A stretch of DNA of 64,000 nt from Yonghaparkia sp. Root332 (GTDB taxonomy: Bacteria; Actinomycetota; Actinomycetes; Actinomycetales; Microbacteriaceae): contig NZ_LMCX01000001.1 in assembly GCF_001425665.1 (NCBI RefSeq), forward strand, positions 1,175,651-1,239,650, in the 5' to 3' direction. The notes beneath the pieces were generated by a model. That model was not told the origin of the DNA and made no database searches. It was given only the letters and a program-made list of their open reading frames with translations. Made by a program: the position numbers and the translations under genes. Below, one piece after another: positions 56,660 through 64,000 of this stretch; within the stretch, counting starts at the first letter, position 1; every line of letters begins with the position of its first letter.

Positions 56660-57574
56660 ATGGCCTCCGCTCCGCGCCCGCAGGACGTCTCGACGGATGA
56701 CGTGCGCTACCTCGTCGCCGTCGCGCGCGTCGGGCGCATGACCTCGGCGGGGACGCTCCTCGGCGTCGACCACACGACCGTCCGCCGCCGCATCGACCGG
56801 CTCGAGGCCGCGCTCGGCGCTCGGCTGCTCGACCGGGGCGCCGACGGATGGGAGCTCACCGCGATCGGGCGCGAGGTCGTCGATCGGGCATCCGCCCTCG
56901 AGGGCATCGTCGAGCAGGTCGTCGCGGCCGCCTCGGGCGACGGGGCCGTGCGCGGCACCGTGCGCGTCGCCGCCCCGGACGGCTTCGGGGCGATGTTCGT
57001 GGCTCCGGCGCTCGCCGCGGTGCGGGCCCGGCACCCCGGCATCGCCCTCGAGCTCGTGACCTCGACGCGGCCGCTGAGCCTGCGCGGCTCCGGCTTCGAC
57101 CTCGCCGTGACGATCGGCGCGGCCCGTGCGGCGCGGGTGCAGTCGGAGCCGCTCGCGGAGTACGCGCTGCGCCTCTACGCCTCGCGCGACTATCTCGCCG
57201 CCCGCCCGCCAGTGCGCGCGCTCGCCGACCTCGAGGGCCACGACCTCGTCTTCTACGTCGACGCGCTGCTCACGGTGCGCGAGCTCGACCTCGCGCCCGT
57301 GCTCGGCGGCATGCGGCTCGGCTTCGGCTCGACGAGCGTGTTCGCGCAGGTGGAGGCCACGCGCGCTGGCGCCGGCATCGGACTCCTCCACGCCTTCATG
57401 GGCGAGGCGGATGCCCGGCTCGTGCCCGTGCTGCCCGAGCTCGTCGACTTCCGGCTGGAGCTCACCCTCTCGACGCGGCCCGAGAGCCCCGCCGTCGACG
57501 CCGTCGCGATCGTGCGCGACGCCCTGCGGGCGGAGGTCGCGCGCCGGCGGGACGAGCTCGTCCCGCCGCGCTGA
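56660..57574 (+). CDS. LysR-family transcriptional regulator
   Basis: A 304-residue regulator with an N-terminal winged helix (YLVAVARVGRMTSAGTLLGVDHTTVRRRIDRLE) and a periplasmic-binding-like effector domain. It lies directly upstream of mmsA on the same strand, and the gap between them has several TGCA-centred sites, so mmsA is the likely target. LysR regulators more often stand divergent to their target, so the parallel layout is slightly unusual. Confidence 0.9.
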   Translation: MASAPRPQDVSTDDVRYLVAVARVGRMTSAGTLLGVDHTTVRRRIDRLEAALGARLLDRGADGWELTAIGREVVDRASALEGIVEQVVAAASGDGAVRGTVRVAAPDGFGAMFVAPALAAVRARHPGIALELVTSTRPLSLRGSGFDLAVTIGAARAARVQSEPLAEYALRLYASRDYLAARPPVRALADLEGHDLVFYVDALLTVRELDLAPVLGGMRLGFGSTSVFAQVEATRAGAGIGLLHAFMGEADARLVPVLPELVDFRLELTLSTRPESPAVDAVAIVRDALRAEVARRRDELVPPR

Positions 57575-57582
57575 GACGCATC

Positions 57583-57630
57583 TGCAGATCTGCACATCGA
57601 CTGTGCACCTTCACCGCTTGAGTGCAGATC
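57583..57630. promoter_or_regulatory. Candidate operator sites upstream of mmsA
   Basis: The perfect 12-bp palindrome TGCAGATCTGCA (57583-57594), then GTGCAC (57603-57608), then TGCAGATC (57623-57630), repeating the same half-site. The last one overlaps the -35 region of mmsA. Likely binding sites for the adjacent LysR regulator. Confidence 0.5.
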
Positions 57631-57646
57631 ACAGGGAGCGCAGACT
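57618..57646 (+). promoter_or_regulatory. Promoter of mmsA
   Basis: TTGAGT (57618-57623), a 17-bp spacer and CAGACT (57641-57646). This is one of the few places in the window with a recognisable -35 at standard spacing. A leader of about 35 nt follows with AGGAG before ATG 57687. Confidence 0.55.
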
Positions 57647-57686
57647 GGGCACGAACCCCACCCTCTTCGCTGTCAGGAGCATCCCC

Positions 57687-59177
57687 ATGACCATCGTCCA
57701 GCACTGGGTCGACGGAGCCGCGTTCGCGGGCTCCTCGACGCGCACCGCTCCCGTCTACAACCCCGCCCTGGGCTCCGTGGCCCGCGAGGTCGCGCTCGCG
57801 ACGACCGCCGACGTCGACGCCGCCGTCGCCTCGGCGAAGGCCGCCCTGCCCGGCTGGTCCCGTACGCCCGTCGGCAAGCGGCAGCAGATCATGTTCGCCT
57901 TCCGCGAGAAGCTCAACGCGCGCAAGGACGAGCTCGCGGCGATCCTCACCGCCGAGCACGGCAAGGTCACCTCCGACGCGCTCGGCGAGATCGCCCGCGG
58001 CCTCGAGGTCGTCGAGCTCGCCTGCTCGATCCCGCAGCTCATGAAGGGTGAGTACGCCGAGCAGGTCTCGACCGGCGTCGACGTGTACTCGATCAAGCAG
58101 CCCGTCGGCGTGGTCGGCATCATCAGCCCCTTCAACTTCCCGGCCATGGTGCCGCTGTGGTTCTTCCCTCTCGCCGTCGCGGCGGGCAACACCGTCGTCC
58201 TGAAGCCGAGCGAGAAGGACCCGTCGGCGTCGATCTGGCTCGCCGAGCTCCTCACCGAGTGCGGTCTGCCGAACGGCGTGCTCAACGTCGTCAACGGCGA
58301 CAAGGAGAGCGTCGACGCCCTCCTCGACAACCCCGACGTCGCGGCGATCAGCTTCGTCGGCTCGACGCCCATCGCGAAGTACATCTACGAGCGCGGCACC
58401 GCGAACGGCAAGCGCGTGCAGGCCCTCGGCGGCGCGAAGAACCACATGCTCGTCCTCCCCGACGCCGACCTCGATCTCGTCGCCGACTCGGCCGTCAACG
58501 CCGGCTTCGGCTCGGCCGGCGAGCGCTGCATGGCGATCTCGGTCGTCGTCGCCGTCGAGCCCGTCGCCGACGAGCTCATCGCCAAGATCTCCGAGCGCAT
58601 GAGCACGCTGAGGGTCGGCGACGGCACGCGCAACTGCGACATGGGCCCGCTCATCACGAAGGAGCACCGCGACAAGGTGGCCGGCTACCTCGACGTCGCC
58701 GAGACCGACGGCGCCGAGATCGTCGTCGACGGCCGCGGCATCGACATCGACGGCGACGCGAACGGCTTCTGGCTCGGCCCGACGCTCATCGACAAGGTGC
58801 CGACCTCGTCACGCGTCTACACCGAGGAGATCTTCGGCCCCGTGCTCTCGATCGTGCGCGTGCAGAGCTACGACGAGGGCCTCGAGCTCATCAACGGCTC
58901 GCAGTACGGCAACGGCACGGCGATCTTCACCAACGACGGCGGTGCAGCGCGCCGATTCCAGAGCGAGGTCACCGTCGGCATGATCGGCATCAACGTGCCC
59001 ATCCCCGTGCCGGTCGGCTACTTCTCGTTCGGCGGCTGGAAGGACTCGCTGTTCGGCGACACGAAGGCCTACGGCACGCAGGCGATCCACTTCTTCACGC
59101 GCGAGAAGGCGATCACCTCGCGCTGGCTCGACCCGAGCCACGGCGGCATCAACCTGGGCTTCCCCCAGAACGGCTGA
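57687..59177 (+). CDS. mmsA: CoA-acylating methylmalonate-semialdehyde dehydrogenase
   Basis: A 496-residue aldehyde dehydrogenase of the MmsA/IolA branch. The catalytic residue is Cys281 in GSAGERCMAIS, with ISPFNFPAMVPLWFFP for NAD binding and the distinctive C-terminal FSFGGWKDSLFGD. It converts (methyl)malonate semialdehyde to acetyl- or propionyl-CoA in valine, beta-alanine or inositol breakdown. ATG 57687 has AGGAG upstream. It is probably controlled by the LysR gene upstream and ends at a strong terminator. Confidence 0.95.
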   Translation: MTIVQHWVDGAAFAGSSTRTAPVYNPALGSVAREVALATTADVDAAVASAKAALPGWSRTPVGKRQQIMFAFREKLNARKDELAAILTAEHGKVTSDALGEIARGLEVVELACSIPQLMKGEYAEQVSTGVDVYSIKQPVGVVGIISPFNFPAMVPLWFFPLAVAAGNTVVLKPSEKDPSASIWLAELLTECGLPNGVLNVVNGDKESVDALLDNPDVAAISFVGSTPIAKYIYERGTANGKRVQALGGAKNHMLVLPDADLDLVADSAVNAGFGSAGERCMAISVVVAVEPVADELIAKISERMSTLRVGDGTRNCDMGPLITKEHRDKVAGYLDVAETDGAEIVVDGRGIDIDGDANGFWLGPTLIDKVPTSSRVYTEEIFGPVLSIVRVQSYDEGLELINGSQYGNGTAIFTNDGGAARRFQSEVTVGMIGINVPIPVPVGYFSFGGWKDSLFGDTKAYGTQAIHFFTREKAITSRWLDPSHGGINLGFPQNG

Positions 59178-59222
59178 TCACCGCCGCCGCTGCCTCCCAT
59201 CGGGGCAGGGGCGGGGCGGATG

Positions 59223-59250
59223 CGGGGCTCGCGCCGAGGCGCGAGCCCCG
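59223..59250 (+). terminator. Terminator of mmsA
   Basis: CGGGGCTCGCGCC (59223-59235) and GGCGCGAGCCCCG (59238-59250) are exact complements over 13 bp and are followed by the T-rich TTCTCGTTCT, making this the most classical terminator in the window. Confidence 0.85.
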
Positions 59251-59356
59251 TTCTCGTTCTCCGGCGACCGTTCTCGGTCGCTGACAGGCGGGCGAGTTGT
59301 GGAGGAGCCGTGGATGAGCGATGGACGACGTGTGGCCGATCGGTGGATCGCGGCTT

Positions 59357-59364
59357 CGTAGTTT
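59357..59364 (+). promoter_or_regulatory. Promoter core of the TasA-like gene
   Basis: CGTAGTTT, with TAGTTT as the -10 box; the transcript would start about 60 nt before ATG 59430. The same 8-mer precedes the Ig-repeat gene at 60834. Confidence 0.5.
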
Positions 59365-59429
59365 GAACCCATCGCACCACCCCCAGACCTTCAGAGCTCG
59401 TCCGCTCCACCCCACCAAGGAGAACCCCC

Positions 59430-59981
59430 ATGAAGCACGCAGCCGCTCCCGCCAAGAAGTCCGCCGGCCTGAAGTTCCTCGTCCCGGTCGCCACCCTCCT
59501 CGCTGCCGTCGCGCTGACCGCCGGCTCGGGCGCCGACTTCGTCTCCACCTCGGTCAACACGAGCAACGTCTACGCCTCCGGCACCCTGACCCAGAGCAAC
59601 AGCAAGGCGAACGCCGCGATCTTCTCGCTCTCGAACCTCAAGCCGGGTGACTCGGTCGTCGGCAGGGTCACGATCACCAACACGGGAACGCTGCCCGCGA
59701 CCTTCCGCCTGAGCGAGGCCGCGACGAACGGCTTCGTGAACAAGGCCAACCTGTCGCTCTCGATCGCCGCGGCCTCGGCCCCCGGCACCCCGGTCTGGGC
59801 CGGAACCTTCGGCACCGCAGGAACCGTCGCCCTCGGCAACTTCGCCGCCGGCGAGGCCCGCGAGTACATCTTCACGGTCACCCTCGCGCAGTCGGCCGAC
59901 AACACCGAGCAGGGCAAGACCGCCTCGGCGACCTACACCTGGGACGCCATCCAGACCGCGGCGACGACCTACAACCAGTAG
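59430..59981 (+). CDS. TasA/camelysin-like secreted protein
   Basis: A 183-residue protein. A Lys-rich start (MKHAAAPAKKSAGLK) and hydrophobic stretch lead to GADFVSTSVNTSNVYASGTL, the SipW-type cleavage region of TasA/CalY proteins (usual form: A-x-F-x-D/S-T). The mature part is a beta-sandwich with LKPGDSVVGRVTITNTGTLPATFRL, matching the TasA/camelysin fold; it has no Cys. TasA forms biofilm fibres in Bacillus. A promoter lies upstream and a strong hairpin follows, and the processing peptidase is the next gene. The assignment rests on motifs; fibre formation is inferred. Confidence 0.8.
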   Translation: MKHAAAPAKKSAGLKFLVPVATLLAAVALTAGSGADFVSTSVNTSNVYASGTLTQSNSKANAAIFSLSNLKPGDSVVGRVTITNTGTLPATFRLSEAATNGFVNKANLSLSIAAASAPGTPVWAGTFGTAGTVALGNFAAGEAREYIFTVTLAQSADNTEQGKTASATYTWDAIQTAATTYNQ

Positions 59982-60001
59982 TCGCTCGCCCCGCCAGCCG
60001 C

Positions 60002-60037
60002 GCCGGCGCGGGCCTCCCTCCTGGGGCCCGCGCCGGC
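60002..60037 (+). terminator. Hairpin between the TasA-like and signal peptidase genes
   Basis: GCCGGCGCGGGCC (60002-60014) and GGCCCGCGCCGGC (60025-60037) pair perfectly over 13 bp. It could end most transcripts from the TasA-like gene and so keep the peptidase at a lower level. Confidence 0.8.
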
Positions 60038-60042
60038 GTCGC

Positions 60043-60094
60043 CGCATCACCGCATCGCATCACCGCACTGCCGCACCGCACTGCCGCACCGCTC
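60043..60094. repeat. 13-bp degenerate tandem repeat
   Basis: Four 13-bp units in the pattern CGCATCACCGCAT / CGCATCACCGCAC / TGCCGCACCGCAC / TGCCGCACCGCTC, between the hairpin and the peptidase gene. Noncoding. Confidence 0.6.
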
Positions 60095-60138
60095 CGCCGC
60101 TCGACTCTCCGTCCGCCCCGACCGCGAAGGACCCCACG

Positions 60139-60801
60139 ATGCTCTCGATCGCCCGCCGCGCAGCCCGCCGCACCGCCCGCGTCCTCGTCGGCGTCGTCGG
60201 CGTCGCGACCCTCGTCTTCGCCCTCATCATCCTGATCCCGGGGATGCTCGGCCTCGAGCGCTACGTCATCACGGGCGGCTCGATGTCCGGGTCCATCGAG
60301 CGGGGCGACCTCGTGTTCTCCGAATCCCGCCCCGTCGGCGATCTCGCGGTCGGCGACGTCATCACCTACATTCCGCCGGCCGAGTCCGGCCTCACCGAGC
60401 TCGTGACCCACCGCATCATCGAGGTGGAGCAGAGCGCCGAGGGCCCCCTCTTCCGCACGCAGGGCGACGCGAACGCCTCGGCCGATCCGTGGCAGTTCCG
60501 TCTCGACGGCGAGTCGCAGGCCGTCCACATCGCGACCGTTCCGGCGCTCGGCTGGGTCTTCATCGCCCTCGCCGACTCCGCCAACCGCATGCTGCTGCTC
60601 GGCGTGCCCTCGGCGATCATCGCCCTCATGGCGCTCCGCGAGATCGTCCGGCTCCTCCGCCCCGCCCCCGGCACCGTCCGGAACCTGGACGAGCTCTCGG
60701 CCCGCGCTCGAGCCACGGACTCCGCCGCGACCGCCGCCGACGCGGAGGCCCCCCGCGTCCTCGCGGCGTCGCGCGTCACCGCGATTGTGGATCAGCCGTA
60801 A
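60139..60801 (+). CDS. SipW-type signal peptidase I
   Basis: A 220-residue S26 protease. One helix (about residues 14-38) leads to the catalytic Ser48 in GGSMSGSIERGD, and the general base is His91 in VTHRII rather than Lys. This Ser-His arrangement is that of the ER-type and SipW peptidases, which process TasA-like proteins. A second helix follows (about 140-165) with an Arg-rich tail. Its neighbours on both sides carry the same type of signal, so they are the likely substrates. GAAGGAC precedes the ATG. Confidence 0.9.
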   Translation: MLSIARRAARRTARVLVGVVGVATLVFALIILIPGMLGLERYVITGGSMSGSIERGDLVFSESRPVGDLAVGDVITYIPPAESGLTELVTHRIIEVEQSAEGPLFRTQGDANASADPWQFRLDGESQAVHIATVPALGWVFIALADSANRMLLLGVPSAIIALMALREIVRLLRPAPGTVRNLDELSARARATDSAATAADAEAPRVLAASRVTAIVDQP

Positions 60802-60833
60802 CCATCGCGTTGACGGGGTGTGGGCGCCTCCTC

Positions 60834-60841
60834 CGTAGTTT
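60834..60841 (+). promoter_or_regulatory. Promoter core of the Ig-repeat gene
   Basis: CGTAGTTT, identical to the core before the TasA-like gene. TTGACG (60810-60815) is a possible -35, though the 20-bp spacer is long. GAGAGGAG precedes ATG 60890. Confidence 0.5.
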
Positions 60842-60889
60842 CGGAAGCAGCCCCGCACCCGCGGGCATCGAGCAGAGAGGAGACACGTC

Positions 60890-62695
60890 ATGTCCGGGCG
60901 CTCCTCTCTGCTCGTCTCCTCGCTCGGGCTGCTCGTCGGCGCCGCCGTCCTCGGCGCCCCGGCCTTCTCGACCGCCGCGTTCACGGCCAGCACGAGCAAC
61001 GCCGCCTCGACCGTCTCGGCCGCCGCCGACTGGACGCCGCCCACCGTGGCGATCGCCGACCCGGGCTCGCCCGTGAAGGGCACGGTCGCTCTCTCGGCGA
61101 CGGCCTCCGACGGCGAGTCCCTCATCGCGACCGTCGTCATCCAGTACCAGCTGCCCGACGCCGCCGCCTGGACCACTGTCTGCACCGACACGACTGCCCC
61201 CTACTCGTGCGCCTGGAGCACCGCGGGCCTCGCCGACGGCAACTACGACGTCCGCGCCATCGCCACCGACGCTGCCGGCTACTCGACCGCGTCGGCACCG
61301 GCCCGCACGCTCGTCGCCAACAACGTCCTCGTCGTCCTGGCCGCTCCCGCCGACGTGGTCCGCGCGACCGTGCCCCTCTCCGCGTCGATCGTCAACGGCG
61401 GCACCGCCGCCTACTCGATGCGCATCGAGTACGCCCCGGCCGGCACGACAACGTGGAAGACCCTCTGCACGATCTCCGCCTCCCCCTACACGTGCTCGTG
61501 GGTGACGACCGGGTACGCCAACGACTTCGTCGACCTGCGCGCCGTCGCCACCTCCGGCGGCACGAGCCACACCTCCGCCGTGGTCGCCGACATCCTCGTC
61601 GACAACCTGGCTCCCGTCGCGACGATGGTCGACCCGGGCTCGCCTCTGAGCGGCTTCGTGACGCTCGCGGCGACCGCGACCGACGCCCACTCCGGCGTCG
61701 CCCAGGTCGTCATCCAGTCGGCCCCCACCGGCTCTACGACGTGGACCTCCCGCTGCACCGTCACCGCGGCGCCCTACAGCTGCCGCATCGACAGCGCGGC
61801 GCTCGCCGACGGCGGCTACTCGTTCCGCGCCATCGTCACCGACGCCGCAGGCAACAGCACGACCTCGGCGACGATCGCCAACCGGATCGTCGACAACACG
61901 GTCTCCTCCGTCTCGGTCGTCGATCCCGGCGCCTACCTCCAGGGGACGGTCTCGGTGAGCGCGAACGCGTCGTCCACCGCGGGGATCACGTCAGTGACCA
62001 TCCAGCGCTCCCCGAGCGGCGCCGGCACCTGGACGGACATCTGCGTCGACTCCGCGAGCCCGTACGCCTGCTCGTGGACGACCACGGGCGTCGCGGACGG
62101 CACGTACGACCTCCGTGCCGTCCTGGTGGATGGCGCCGGACGCACCACGACCTCCGCGATCGTCGCCGCTCGGCAGGTGGACAACACACCGCTGCGCGGC
62201 TACGACGTCCAGGCCGTCAACGGCGGCACGACCCTCGGGCGTCTCGAGTCAGGAGACACCCTGACCCTCACCTACAACGACGCCGTGTCGCTCGGCACCA
62301 TCACGAGCGGCTGGACGGGCTCGGCGCTCGCCGTCACGCTCCGCCTCCAGGATGGCAACCTGCTCGGTCTGGGCAACGCCGGCGACACGATCGACGTCCT
62401 GCGCAGCGGTTCGGCCGTCGCCCTCGGCTCCGTCGCGGTCAGGAACGATGTGATCAAGTCGTCGAGGACGGTCAGCTTCGCCTCGACGATGACGGCCTCC
62501 ACCGCGGTCGTCAACGGCCGCACCGTCACGGTCGTGAGCATCCGCCTGGGTGCCTCCAGCGGCGGCGGGCTGCGCACCACGAGCCTGACCGGTGCGATGA
62601 TCTGGACCCCCTCGAGCTCCGTCACCGACGCCTTCGGCAACCGCGCCTCGACCGCCCCGACCACCGAGCTCGGCACGCTCGACCGGGACTTCTGA
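60890..62695 (+). CDS. Secreted Ig-like repeat protein with SipW-type signal
   Basis: A 601-residue secreted protein. Its signal region ends in FSTAAFTASTSN, the same cleavage type as the TasA-like protein. Four Ig-like repeats of about 96 residues follow (about 49-435), each with a Cys pair exactly nine residues apart: C98/C107, C193/C202, C289/C298 and C385/C394. The second Cys is always preceded by PY, and YD/YS-LRAI-type strands follow. The C-terminal 165 residues are a different beta-rich domain (LESGDTLTLTYND). No LPxTG or membrane anchor is present. It is probably an extracellular adhesive or fibre-associated protein; the function is unproven. Confidence 0.85.
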   Translation: MSGRSSLLVSSLGLLVGAAVLGAPAFSTAAFTASTSNAASTVSAAADWTPPTVAIADPGSPVKGTVALSATASDGESLIATVVIQYQLPDAAAWTTVCTDTTAPYSCAWSTAGLADGNYDVRAIATDAAGYSTASAPARTLVANNVLVVLAAPADVVRATVPLSASIVNGGTAAYSMRIEYAPAGTTTWKTLCTISASPYTCSWVTTGYANDFVDLRAVATSGGTSHTSAVVADILVDNLAPVATMVDPGSPLSGFVTLAATATDAHSGVAQVVIQSAPTGSTTWTSRCTVTAAPYSCRIDSAALADGGYSFRAIVTDAAGNSTTSATIANRIVDNTVSSVSVVDPGAYLQGTVSVSANASSTAGITSVTIQRSPSGAGTWTDICVDSASPYACSWTTTGVADGTYDLRAVLVDGAGRTTTSAIVAARQVDNTPLRGYDVQAVNGGTTLGRLESGDTLTLTYNDAVSLGTITSGWTGSALAVTLRLQDGNLLGLGNAGDTIDVLRSGSAVALGSVAVRNDVIKSSRTVSFASTMTASTAVVNGRTVTVVSIRLGASSGGGLRTTSLTGAMIWTPSSSVTDAFGNRASTAPTTELGTLDRDF

Positions 62696-63087
62696 TGCGG
62701 TCGTCGACGGCCACTCGGCTCGTCCTCGCCACGGGCGCGGCCATGCAGGCAGCGGCTCACGCGGCGGCGGCGGGGCCGCTCGTCGCCTCCGGCCACGTCA
62801 TCGGGAGCATCCTGGCCCTCTTCTGCCTCGTGGGCGTGTGGGCCGCACTGCGCCTCCTCCTCGTCGACTGCGTCGAGGGCCGGGCGATCGTCGTCACGCT
62901 CGCCGTGCTCACGCTCATCGGCATCGGCCTGTCGACGACGATCGGGTACCCCGGGCAGGAGGCGGCGCCCCTCACCGCGGCGGGGATCGTCGGAGCGCTC
63001 TCGAGCGTCACCGCGTGCGCCGCGATGCTCGTCCCGCGCACGGCGCGAGCGCCCGGAGTGACGGAGCGGGCGACCTATCATCGATGA
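62695..63087 (+). CDS. Small four-helix membrane protein, unknown function
   Basis: A 130-residue protein with about four hydrophobic segments and short loops, including a charged LLVDCVEGRA turn. Not matched to a family. ATG 62695 overlaps the stop of the Ig-repeat gene as TGATG, so it is translationally coupled to it. The response regulator begins 1 bp after its stop. It may serve as a membrane sensor or partner for the surface system or the kinase. Confidence 0.7.
   Translation: MRSSTATRLVLATGAAMQAAAHAAAAGPLVASGHVIGSILALFCLVGVWAALRLLLVDCVEGRAIVVTLAVLTLIGIGLSTTIGYPGQEAAPLTAAGIVGALSSVTACAAMLVPRTARAPGVTERATYHR
63076..63081 (+). promoter_or_regulatory. -10 box of the response regulator gene (leaderless type)
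   Basis: TATCAT, then 7 nt, then ATG 63089. It lies inside the end of the previous gene. Confidence 0.5.
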
Positions 63088-63088
63088 G

Positions 63089-63850
63089 ATGGCGCACACG
63101 ATTCTCGTCGTCGAGGACGACGACGGCATAGCCCTGCCTCTCACGCGCGCCCTCGGCCGCGAGGGCTACACCGTCGAGCGCAGCGCCACGGGCGGCGACG
63201 CCGTCGACCGCGTGGGCGTCGGCGACGTCGATCTCGTCGTGCTCGACCTCGGCCTGCCCGACATGGACGGCCTCGAGGTGTGCCGCTGGATCCGCGTGAA
63301 CGGCTTCGACGGCCCCGTGCTCATCCTCACGGCGCGCGGCGGGGAGCTCGACCGCGTGGTCGGCCTCGACGTCGGCGCCGACGACTACATGGCGAAGCCG
63401 TTCGGACTCGCCGAGCTCCTGGCGCGCGTGCGGGCTTTGCTGCGGCGCGCGGTGCGTCCGGCGACGGATGCTCCTGCCGCGACCCCGTCGGTCGCCTCCG
63501 ACGCAGCGCCGCCCGCCGACGCCGGGCCGGCCGCGCCGGTGCCGGCGCCCGCACTCCCGTCGACCGCCCTGCGCCTCGACTCGAGCGCCCGCCGCGCCTG
63601 GGTCGGCTCCGACGAGATCGTGCTCACCACGAAGGAGTTCGACGTCCTCGCCCTCCTCCTCGTCGACCGCGGAGCGGTCGTCACGCGCGAGGAGCTCATG
63701 GATCGCGTCTGGGACGAGAACTGGTTCGGCTCGACCAAGACCCTCGATGTCACGATCGGGCGCCTGCGCCAGAAGCTCAGCGCCGCCGGGTCGGGCTCGC
63801 GCGTGACGGCGATCCGCGGCGTCGGCTTCCGGATCGACGACGATGCGTGA
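63089..63850 (+). CDS. OmpR-family response regulator
   Basis: A 253-residue two-component regulator. The receiver domain has Asp10-Asp11 in ILVVEDDDG, the phosphoacceptor Asp53 in VVLDLGLPDMDG, and Lys in YMAKPFG. An Ala/Pro-rich linker of about 45 residues (VRPATDAPAATPS) leads to a winged-helix output domain (LTTKEFDVLALLL, ending RGVGFRID). It overlaps the kinase gene by 8 bp. Its position next to the TasA/SipW-like block makes those genes possible targets. Confidence 0.93.
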   Translation: MAHTILVVEDDDGIALPLTRALGREGYTVERSATGGDAVDRVGVGDVDLVVLDLGLPDMDGLEVCRWIRVNGFDGPVLILTARGGELDRVVGLDVGADDYMAKPFGLAELLARVRALLRRAVRPATDAPAATPSVASDAAPPADAGPAAPVPAPALPSTALRLDSSARRAWVGSDEIVLTTKEFDVLALLLVDRGAVVTREELMDRVWDENWFGSTKTLDVTIGRLRQKLSAAGSGSRVTAIRGVGFRIDDDA

Positions 63851-64000
63851 ACGGCTCATCGCGGCCTTCGTCGGCCTGACGATCGCGGTGGTCGCCCTGT
63901 ACGGGATCCCGCGCGCCTACATCGTCGCCGAGCAGGTGCAGCAGAACGAGGAGCGCAAGATCGAGCGCTCGCTCGACCTGCTCGCCGTCCTGCTCGTCGA
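63843..64000 (+). CDS. Sensor histidine kinase, N-terminal part
   Basis: Only the first 52 codons are inside the window. They encode one transmembrane helix (about residues 5-22) and the start of an extracytoplasmic or helical region (EQVQQNEERKIERSLDLLAVL). It overlaps the response regulator by 8 bp, so a kinase is expected. The catalytic domains lie beyond the end and cannot be seen. Confidence 0.8.
   Translation, partial: MRERLIAAFVGLTIAVVALYGIPRAYIVAEQVQQNEERKIERSLDLLAVLLV

Noticed and set aside
57126-57686. N-terminal extension of MmsA into the LysR gene
   Set aside because: The extension is a frame-shifted reading of the LysR gene; MmsA starts normally at 57687 with a ribosome site and promoter.

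Overview
The window is about 64 kb of very GC-rich, gene-dense chromosome. Gene content and style suggest an actinobacterium, most likely a Microbacteriaceae-type member of the Micrococcales; this is inferred from composition, family resemblance and synteny, with no database search. Genes sit on both strands with short gaps, frequent 4-bp ATGA or GTGA overlaps, many GTG starts, and many genes whose start codon lies 6-7 nt after a TANNNT-like -10 box (leaderless genes). There are no rRNA genes, CRISPR arrays, insertion sequences or phage genes. One tRNA-like gene is present. No gap exceeds about 300 bp.

Layout. 1-16.5 kb: end of pth, then mfd, a CHRD protein, a CPBP protease, a DHA2-type MFS exporter, mazG, an ABC-2 exporter pair, hisS, eno, an FtsB/DivIC-like protein, a DUF501 protein, a mycosin-like S8 protease and ndh. 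16.5-30 kb: an odd class I tRNA with a UAA anticodon, an Ig-like multi-pass membrane protein, LemA and HtpX, an AlkZ/YcaQ-type glycosylase, a four-gene ABC importer, an AI-2E-type permease, ilvA, greA and two small membrane proteins. 30-34 kb: trhA divergent from a cis-prenyltransferase, a PLP enzyme and a PIN-PhoH protein.

34.3-41 kb holds a compact inorganic-carbon locus: a winged-helix regulator divergent from dabB-dabA and a PII-like gene (a DAC-type bicarbonate pump), then fumC and a beta-carbonic anhydrase on the other strand. 41-51 kb: a DUF4245 protein, xseB and xseA, an ABC-2 pair, ispH, an orphan DesK/NarX-like histidine kinase with a membrane partner, and divergent fba and glpX. 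51-59 kb: an asymmetric heterodimeric ABC exporter ending in a 34-bp tandem repeat array, a VOC protein, rmuC, and a LysR regulator next to mmsA.

59.4-64 kb is the most distinctive block: a TasA/camelysin-like protein, a SipW-type (Ser-His) signal peptidase, a 601-residue protein with four Ig-like repeats each carrying a C-x8-C pair, a four-helix membrane protein, and an OmpR-family two-component system that runs off the end. It looks like a secreted surface-fibre system with its own processing enzyme. The two secreted-protein genes share the promoter core CGTAGTTT.

Main limits: start codons, promoters and terminators are read by eye; functions rest on recognised motifs; no alignments or structure predictions were run.
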